NCBI GenBank assembly: GCA_017396925.1
Contig: JAFQKM010000080.1
Location: 1 to 8,524 of the forward strand
Direction of reading: 5' to 3'
DNA from: Clostridia bacterium
GTDB taxonomy: Bacteria > Bacillota > Clostridia > Oscillospirales > Butyricicoccaceae
Length of the DNA stretch: 8,524 nt
Part shown: one piece after another, positions 4,517 to 8,524 of the stretch
Numbering within the stretch: position 1 is the first letter of the stretch
How the letters are laid out: every line of letters begins with the position of its first letter
The notes under the pieces: model-generated
What the model was told of the DNA's origin: nothing
Databases searched by the model: none
What the model saw: only the letters and a program-made list of their open reading frames with translations
Program-made: the position numbers and the translations under genes

Positions 4517-7513
4517 TTAGTCGAGATAGATCTTGATCTCGTAGTAGGTTTTGTCGCCCCAGCTGTCTTCGACCTCAATGGTCAGATAGCTGGACAGATC
4601 GGCGGGATCGACCTCGATGTAATAGCTGCTGCCCGAGGCAACGGTGCCGCCCATGTCGAACTCGCCTTCGACATAGATCTCGGCGTCGCTGTCGTAGGTA
4701 TAAACGCGGACGCGGATCTCGTCGTTCTCGTCGGCCAGCAGGGCCTGCTTAGAGGGCAGGACGGCGTAGTATTCGTTGGTGTCGGTCTCTTCAAAGTCTT
4801 CGGCATAGAGGTAATAGCTGTCGCCGGAGTCGCTGTAGAAGCGGATCTTCTCGATGGCGATGGCTTCCGAAGACGTGGCCGTGTCGGTGGTCTCAAAGGT
4901 GGTTTCGGCGCTGAGGGAGGTATCGTCGAGGTCGAGGGTGACTTCGACTTCGTAGGGGGTCTCGGCGGTCAGGCCCTTGAGATCATAGGACAGGGTGTTC
5001 TTGACCTTGGTCAGCTTCTGGTCGCGCTGGAGGATGGTCCAGGAGGACAGGCCCTCTTCGCGGTAGCGGATGGTCAGGTAGATCGCGGAAGGATCAAAAT
5101 CGGTGACGTCGTAGGCGACGGTCAGCTCGGCGGTCGTCTTGGAGGGCTCGACCTCGGCGGTCAGGTTATATTCTTCGCCGGTGGTGAAGGAAAGGACATA
5201 TTTGTCGTTGAGGTCGCCGTCGGCATTCATGACGGTGCCTTCCTTGAGGATCAGATAGTAGGTATAGCCTTCGCCCAGCGCCGATGCGGGGGTGACGGTG
5301 ACCATATTCATGGTCTTGCCCCAGCCGGCCGAGATGGCCGTCTTGGTGCCGGTGAGGGAGCTGCGGCGCAGCTCGAGGGCGGTATTCTGCAGGTAGGCGG
5401 CGGTCAGGGCCGCGCCGTCGGGCTGATAAAGGGCCTCGTCGAAGACGAGCATCAGTCGGGAGCCGGTGGAAACGCCGGTGCCCTTCTGGGCGGGATAGGT
5501 CTCGATGGGCGCCAGCATACCCTCTTCAATGGTGACGTCGGGCTGCTTTGCTGCGGGGACGGTATAGGTGAAGGTCTGGGCGCTGTTGGTCTCCCAGTCG
5601 CCGTTCATCAGCGTGTCGGCGGCGAGGGTGACATAATAGGTATTGCCGGCGGTCAGGTCGGCGTCGGGCGTCAGGGTGATGGTCTTTTTTTCGCTGCTGA
5701 TGGCGGCAGTGAAGGCGACCTTGGTGCCGCTCTTGGAGCCGCGGCGGATCGAGAAGGCGGTATTCTGCAGGTAGGAAGCCGTCAGATTCTTGCCGTCGGC
5801 ATCATAGACGGGGGCGTTGAGCGTGAAGGTCAGGACATCGTCGGCGGCGATCTCGCTGCCGCCCTTGGGGCTGGCGGTGATCTCGATGGGGGTGATCTCG
5901 ACCTCGGCGCCTTCGGTGTGGAAGACGGCCTTCATGGCTGCGTTGCCGTTGCCCGAGGCGGTGCCGGTGAAGGCGCCTGCATGGACGCTCAGGTAATAGC
6001 TCTGGCCCTCTTCCAGATCGGCGGTCGGCGACAGGGTGAGCACCATGCCGGACTGGCTGATGGAGGGGGCATAATCGACCTTGGCGCCGTCTTCACTGCC
6101 CAGACGGAGGGAGACATTTTCCTTAACATAGGAAACGGTCAGGCCGCCGCCGGTCTTATTGCGGATGACCTCGTTGAAGGTCAGTATGATATCGGTGTCG
6201 AGGGGGACATTCCGGGTATTGTGCTTGGGGATGGATGTCATTTCGATATAGGCTTCGGGCTTCTGGTCGTCCTCGCCGGCGGCCGAGCCGGTGACGACGG
6301 CAGGCTTGGTCTCGAAGGTGACGCCCGAGGCATTCTTGACGGCCTTATCGATGGTGCCGGCGCCGAAGAAGTCGCAGCCGGTGTCGATGGTGGCTTCGGT
6401 GACCTTGGTGCCGGCCGGCAGGGTGATCTCCGAGCCGGTGGCGCCGGTGCCCACATGGAGCTTGGCGATCGAGCCCGACTGGAGGGTCAGATAGCTCCAG
6501 GCGTTGAGGTCGACGCTGTCGAAGGCGCCCGAGAGGGAGATATTGGCGGTGGACAGGCCCGAGCCGCCGATGGTGATATTCTTAAAGCCTGCGCCCAGGC
6601 CGGTGAGGCCCGATTCGACCAGCGCGCAGCTGGTGGACAGGTAGGCATTGCTGACCGTCGAGCTGCCGACGGCGGCGATGCCGGTGGTGTGGGCGCTGTT
6701 GAGGGTCAGATTGGCCACGCCGGTATTGGACAGGCGGATGCCGCTCTGGCCGCCGCCGTTGACCAGCAGGGTGCCGAGGATCTTGCAGTTCTTAAAGGTG
6801 ACATTGCCTTCGCCCAGGGCGGAGGAAACGATGACGCTGCCGGTGAAGATCTTATTGGAATAGCTCTGGCCGCTTTCCGAGATGGTGATGTTGCCCGGAA
6901 CGATGGTCTCGCCCTTGCGCAGGGTCTCGATGATCTTAACGGCTTCGGCGCGGGTCAGGTTGCCGCGGGGATTGAACTTGCCCAGATCGTCGCCGGCCAT
7001 ATAGCCCTTGGCATAAACGGCCTGTGCGCCGGGCAGCGCCCAGGATGCGATGGAAGAGGCGTCCTTGAGGGCGCTCATATCCTTGAGGGTGACGGGATCG
7101 GCGATGATGCGCGCGATGACCACGGCGGCCTCCTGACGGGAGATCTGATTGTCGCCCAGGAAGGTGCCGTTTTCATAGCCCGAGATATAGCCGGCGGCAA
7201 CCGCCTTCTGGACTTCCTTGTAATACCACTTGGCGGTGGGGACGTCGGAGAAGCTGATGTTGGCTGTGGCGGTCAGGCCAAGGGCATTGTTGAGCATCTT
7301 GCAGAACTCGGCGCGGGTGATGGCCTTGCCGGGTTTGAAGGTATTGTCGTCGTAGCCCGAGACATAGCCGGCGTCTACGGCGGAATAGATATACTGCTCG
7401 GCCCAGTGATATTTGATGTCGGTCAGGGTGACGGCATAGGCCGTGGTGACCAGCATCGACAGGCTCATCGCCAGGGCCAGAAGCAGCGAGAGTGTACGCG
7501 TTGTGCGTTTCAT
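4517..7513 (-). CDS. Secreted SLH-domain surface protein with beta-helix and Big_5/Ig-like repeats
   Basis: This 998-residue protein begins with a signal peptide (MKRTTRTLSLLL..., probable cleavage after AYA at 27). Three SLH repeats follow (about 28-80, 88-138, 150-200), with motifs ITRAEF, ISRQEA and LTRAEA, the type that holds proteins on pyruvylated secondary cell-wall polymer. Residues about 208-405 are short Ser/Gly/Thr/Asn strands suggesting a right-handed beta-helix. Three SbsA/Big_5-type Ig-like repeats follow (about 421-533, 540-650, 668-778), each with a (S/A)Y(V/L)...L(S/T)P.A.L..G..YY pattern. Then come an Fn3-like segment (783-877, with TAETPYEVEVTL) and an Asp/Glu/Tyr-rich beta domain (886-998). 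No catalytic residues are evident, so a structural, adhesive or S-layer-like role is likely. Upstream GTG and ATG codons at 7555 and 7519 are in frame, but AAAGGA is only 2 bases from the latter. The ATG at 7513 gives 8-base spacing and a cleaner signal peptide. Domain borders are approximate. Confidence 0.93.
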   Translation of the reverse strand: MKRTTRTLSLLLALAMSLSMLVTTAYAVTLTDIKYHWAEQYIYSAVDAGYVSGYDDNTFKPGKAITRAEFCKMLNNALGLTATANISFSDVPTAKWYYKEVQKAVAAGYISGYENGTFLGDNQISRQEAAVVIARIIADPVTLKDMSALKDASSIASWALPGAQAVYAKGYMAGDDLGKFNPRGNLTRAEAVKIIETLRKGETIVPGNITISESGQSYSNKIFTGSVIVSSALGEGNVTFKNCKILGTLLVNGGGQSGIRLSNTGVANLTLNSAHTTGIAAVGSSTVSNAYLSTSCALVESGLTGLGAGFKNITIGGSGLSTANISLSGAFDSVDLNAWSYLTLQSGSIAKLHVGTGATGSEITLPAGTKVTEATIDTGCDFFGAGTIDKAVKNASGVTFETKPAVVTGSAAGEDDQKPEAYIEMTSIPKHNTRNVPLDTDIILTFNEVIRNKTGGGLTVSYVKENVSLRLGSEDGAKVDYAPSISQSGMVLTLSPTADLEEGQSYYLSVHAGAFTGTASGNGNAAMKAVFHTEGAEVEITPIEITASPKGGSEIAADDVLTFTLNAPVYDADGKNLTASYLQNTAFSIRRGSKSGTKVAFTAAISSEKKTITLTPDADLTAGNTYYVTLAADTLMNGDWETNSAQTFTYTVPAAKQPDVTIEEGMLAPIETYPAQKGTGVSTGSRLMLVFDEALYQPDGAALTAAYLQNTALELRRSSLTGTKTAISAGWGKTMNMVTVTPASALGEGYTYYLILKEGTVMNADGDLNDKYVLSFTTGEEYNLTAEVEPSKTTAELTVAYDVTDFDPSAIYLTIRYREEGLSSWTILQRDQKLTKVKNTLSYDLKGLTAETPYEVEVTLDLDDTSLSAETTFETTDTATSSEAIAIEKIRFYSDSGDSYYLYAEDFEETDTNEYYAVLPSKQALLADENDEIRVRVYTYDSDAEIYVEGEFDMGGTVASGSSYYIEVDPADLSSYLTIEVEDSWGDKTYYEIKIYLD
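5378..5397 (-). repeat. Direct repeat, copy 1, inside Ig-like repeat 3 of the SLH protein
   Basis: A 20-base sequence beginning GGCGGTATTC and ending TGCAGGTAGG is repeated exactly at 5756-5775, 378 bases (126 codons) away. It encodes the YLQNTA core of the Ig-like domain on the minus strand. The longer flanking similarity indicates domain duplication within the gene. Confidence 0.85.
5756..5775 (-). repeat. Direct repeat, copy 2, inside Ig-like repeat 2 of the SLH protein
   Basis: This is identical over 20 bases to 5378-5397 and in the same reading frame, encoding SYLQNTA where the other copy encodes AYLQNTA. The corresponding place in Ig-like repeat 1 (SYVKEN, residues 461-466) has diverged at DNA level. 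Confidence 0.85.
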
Positions 7514-7564
7514 ACGCATCGTCCTTTCTTTTACATTCTTAAAGCGGTAAATCACTATGGTAAC

Positions 7565-7573
7565 AGTATACCA
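7565..7573 (-). promoter_or_regulatory. Extended -10 promoter of the SLH protein gene
   Basis: The minus strand reads TGGTATACT (complement of 7565-7573), a TGn-extended -10 with a TATACT hexamer. No good -35 lies 16-18 bases upstream, which fits an extended -10 promoter. The leader to the ATG at 7513 would be about 45 bases. Confidence 0.6.
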
Positions 7574-7639
7574 TAACGGGCCGCCGAAAGATAGATTGGG
7601 TTCTATATTTTAAAGACTGCGTCCCTTGGCAAAAGGTTC

Positions 7640-7675
7640 CTGTACAGATGGAAACTTCTGTCGAAAAATACAGAA
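7640..7675. promoter_or_regulatory. Paired CTGT/ACAG palindromes, possible operator
   Basis: CTGTACAG at 7640-7647 is a perfect palindrome, and TTCTGT (7656-7661) with ACAGAA (7670-7675) forms a second inverted repeat with an 8-base gap. The second overlaps the -35 of the sigma-gene promoter. Shared CTGT/ACAG half-sites in two neighbouring palindromes look like binding sites for a dimeric regulator. This is seen in sequence; no regulator is identified. Confidence 0.4.
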
Positions 7676-7689
7676 AACTATGCTATACT
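7661..7689 (+). promoter_or_regulatory. Promoter of the ECF sigma operon
   Basis: TCGAAA at 7661-7666 (four of six match TTGACA) and TATACT at 7684-7689 are 17 bases apart, with TGC directly before the -10 (extended -10). The transcript would carry a leader of roughly 100 bases before the ATG at 7798. No CGTA-type ECF -10 is placed properly behind the GGAAAC at 7650-7655, so autoregulation through a classical ECF promoter is not evident. Confidence 0.58.
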
Positions 7690-7700
7690 TTAGCCAAAAT

Positions 7701-7766
7701 GCCGAAATTGAAAAAGTTCCTTTTCGGCTGTCCGATTCTGCCCCGCTCATTCGTATAGGTGAATGA
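7701..7766 (+). promoter_or_regulatory. Two hairpins in the sigma-gene mRNA leader
   Basis: GCCGAAA at 7701-7707 pairs with TTTCGGC at 7722-7728, with an inner GAA/TTC helix (7710-7712 with 7717-7719) around an AAAG loop. A second inverted repeat, TCATTC at 7747-7752 and GAATGA at 7761-7766, lies 15 bases before the ribosome binding site. Neither has a T tract, so they are not terminators as seen. They may affect mRNA stability or translation. Confidence 0.4.
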
Positions 7767-7797
7767 AGGGATAAAACAGACAAAGGAGGGATGCCTT

Positions 7798-8328
7798 ATG
7801 CTTGTCTATTTATCCATGATCGAAGGCGACCGCCGGCGCGAGCGGTTTGCCTCGATCTACGACCAATACAAAAATCTCATGTTCTATGCCGCCAACCGCA
7901 TCCTGCAGAACGAGCAGGACGCCGAAGATGTGGTGCACGAGGCCTTCCTTGTGGTCATCGACCGGCTGGACGACCTGTGGGAGAGCCATGGCCCCCACAT
8001 CAAGGCATTCGTCCTGGCCATTACCGAGCACAAGGCCGTCGACCTCTGGCGCCGCCGTCGGCACTTTGGCGAGCAGGTGGCCTTTGAAGAGGCGCACCAT
8101 GCCCCGGCATACAGCGGCGAGGCGGTCGGCCTGAACGAAGCCATCGCGGGTCTTCCGGCCGACGACCGCGCCCTGATCCTCATGCGGTATGAAATGGGCT
8201 TCACCACCCGCGAGATCGCCCGGATGCTGGGCAAAAAAGAAGGCGCGGTCGCCCGTGCCATCACCCGCGCCAAGGATCGCCTGCGCATCGAACTTGAGAA
8301 GATCCGAAAGGAGCTGAATGCAATATGA
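7798..8328 (+). CDS. ECF-type RNA polymerase sigma factor
   Basis: This 176-residue protein has the two-domain ECF layout. Sigma region 2 is at about 15-88, including FASIYDQYKNLMFYAANRIL, the region-2.2-like QDAEDVVHEAFLVVI (40-54) that binds the core enzyme, and the region-2.3/2.4 end ITEHKAVDLWRRRR (75-88). A linker of about 25 residues follows. Sigma region 4 is at about 112-172, with a helix-turn-helix FTTREIARMLGKKEGAVARAITRAKDRL (135-162) for the -35. Region 3 is absent, as in ECF factors. A GTG at 7759 is in frame and the ATG at 7791 is not. The ATG at 7798, 7 bases after AAAGGAGGG (7782-7790), is the start. The stop overlaps the next gene (ATGA, 8325-8328), which looks like a cognate membrane partner. 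The promoter and structured leader lie at 7661-7766. The SLH gene is divergent and may be a target, which is inference. Confidence 0.93.
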   Translation: MLVYLSMIEGDRRRERFASIYDQYKNLMFYAANRILQNEQDAEDVVHEAFLVVIDRLDDLWESHGPHIKAFVLAITEHKAVDLWRRRRHFGEQVAFEEAHHAPAYSGEAVGLNEAIAGLPADDRALILMRYEMGFTTREIARMLGKKEGAVARAITRAKDRLRIELEKIRKELNAI

Positions 8329-8524
8329 AGATCACCGATGAAATGCTGCAGAAGGCCGCCCATGGCGCCTGCGAACAGTGGCTGGCCTCCTATCCCGATC
8401 CGGCGCCCGACCATACCTTTTCTCCCGGATTTGAGCAGAAAATCAACCGGCTGATCCATCATCCGCACCGCCGAAAAGGCCTGAGATCCCTTCTCATCGC
8501 AGCAATCATTGCCGCGTTGATGAC
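8325..8524 (+). CDS. Probable sigma-associated (anti-sigma-like) membrane protein, 5' part
   Basis: Only the first 66 residues are in the window; the gene runs off the right edge. The visible part is a cytoplasmic N-terminus of about 50 residues (MKITDEMLQKAAHGACEQWL..., then FSPGFEQKINRLI), a basic cluster HHPHRRKGLR (45-54) and the start of a hydrophobic helix SLLIAAIIAALM (55-66). This layout (short helical cytoplasmic domain with F(S/T)P.FE.KI..LI, positive charges, one membrane helix) is typical of clostridial proteins encoded directly after ECF sigma genes, often with a large extracellular DUF domain beyond the membrane helix. They are thought to act as anti-sigma or sensor proteins. 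No zinc-binding HxxxCxxC (ZAS) motif is seen in the visible part. It overlaps the sigma gene by four bases, so the two are translationally coupled. Function is inferred from position and topology. Confidence 0.75.
   Translation, partial: MKITDEMLQKAAHGACEQWLASYPDPAPDHTFSPGFEQKINRLIHHPHRRKGLRSLLIAAIIAALM

Noticed and set aside
4499..7576. A 1025-codon open frame on the plus strand, antisense to the whole SLH gene
   Set aside because: It is codon-aligned with the SLH gene, so it stays open simply because that gene uses no TTA, CTA or TCA codons. Its translation is a low-complexity G/A/V/D-rich chain, it has no ribosome binding site, and other genes in the window have similar antisense shadows.
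7650..7672. ECF-type autoregulatory promoter with GGAAAC as -35
   Set aside because: No CGTA/CGTC-like -10 occurs 16-17 bases downstream. The extended -10 TATACT fits a sigma-A promoter better.
7759..7797. GTG at 7759 as start of the sigma factor
   Set aside because: It would precede the AAAGGAGGG at 7782-7790 and add residues unlike a sigma N-terminus; the ATG at 7798 is correctly spaced.
1..8524. CRISPR array, tRNA/rRNA, complete insertion sequence or toxin-antitoxin pair
   Set aside because: No regularly spaced repeats, tRNA-like cloverleaf, transposase motif or small paired toxin/antitoxin genes were seen on reading both strands. The broken genes at 1-213 have no visible IS ends.

Overview
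The window looks like chromosome of a Gram-positive clostridial bacterium, probably a gut Oscillospiraceae/Ruminococcaceae-type organism. The reasons are a GC-rich coding bias that strongly avoids TTA, CTA and TCA codons, strong AGGAGG-type ribosome binding sites, short U-tailed terminators, a cell-wall protein with three SLH domains, and an ECF sigma factor translationally coupled to a membrane protein. Genus cannot be read from the sequence. Apart from the first ~130 bases, the style is uniform and gene-dense.

Layout. Bases 1-213 are a junction of two broken genes: an AT-rich fragment of a DUF4143-type AAA ATPase (frame 3) runs into the last codons of a dicarboxylate/amino-acid:cation symporter (frame 1), followed by that gene's terminator. 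Next come three forward transcription units. The first is a small membrane protein with a C-terminal zinc ribbon (359-775). The second is a likely three-gene operon (877-2323) of a four-CxxC zinc-ribbon protein, a stand-alone pyruvate-kinase C-terminal-type domain protein and a nitroreductase. The third (2427-3616) is a HIRAN-like small protein overlapping a fumarylacetoacetate-hydrolase-family enzyme by ATGA. Each unit ends in a clear intrinsic terminator and has a recognisable sigma-A-like promoter just before it. A bidirectional terminator at 3628-3654 separates the FAH gene from a convergent HAD hydrolase (3662-4393, minus strand, TTG start).

The largest gene (4517-7513, minus strand) encodes a 998-residue exported protein: signal peptide, three SLH repeats, a probable beta-helix, three SbsA/Big_5-type Ig-like repeats, an Fn3-like segment and an acidic C-terminal beta domain. 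It is divergent from an ECF-type sigma factor (7798-8328), which overlaps by ATGA the start of a probable anti-sigma or sigma-associated membrane protein that leaves the window at 8524. The ~280-bp divergent region carries two extended -10 promoters with the same TATACT hexamer, CTGT/ACAG palindromes and hairpins in the sigma mRNA leader.

How the genes may work together. The cytoplasmic genes form small metabolic or housekeeping units: redox (nitroreductase), C-C hydrolysis or decarboxylation (FAH), phosphatase (HAD). The right-hand end looks like an envelope module in which an ECF system may sense the envelope, with the SLH protein as a candidate target; that regulatory link is inference. 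I do not see a CRISPR array, an intact mobile element, or an unmistakably new defence or biosynthetic system. The most unusual items are the left-end gene chimera, the orphan PK-C domain gene in a zinc-ribbon/nitroreductase operon, and the HIRAN-FAH translational coupling.
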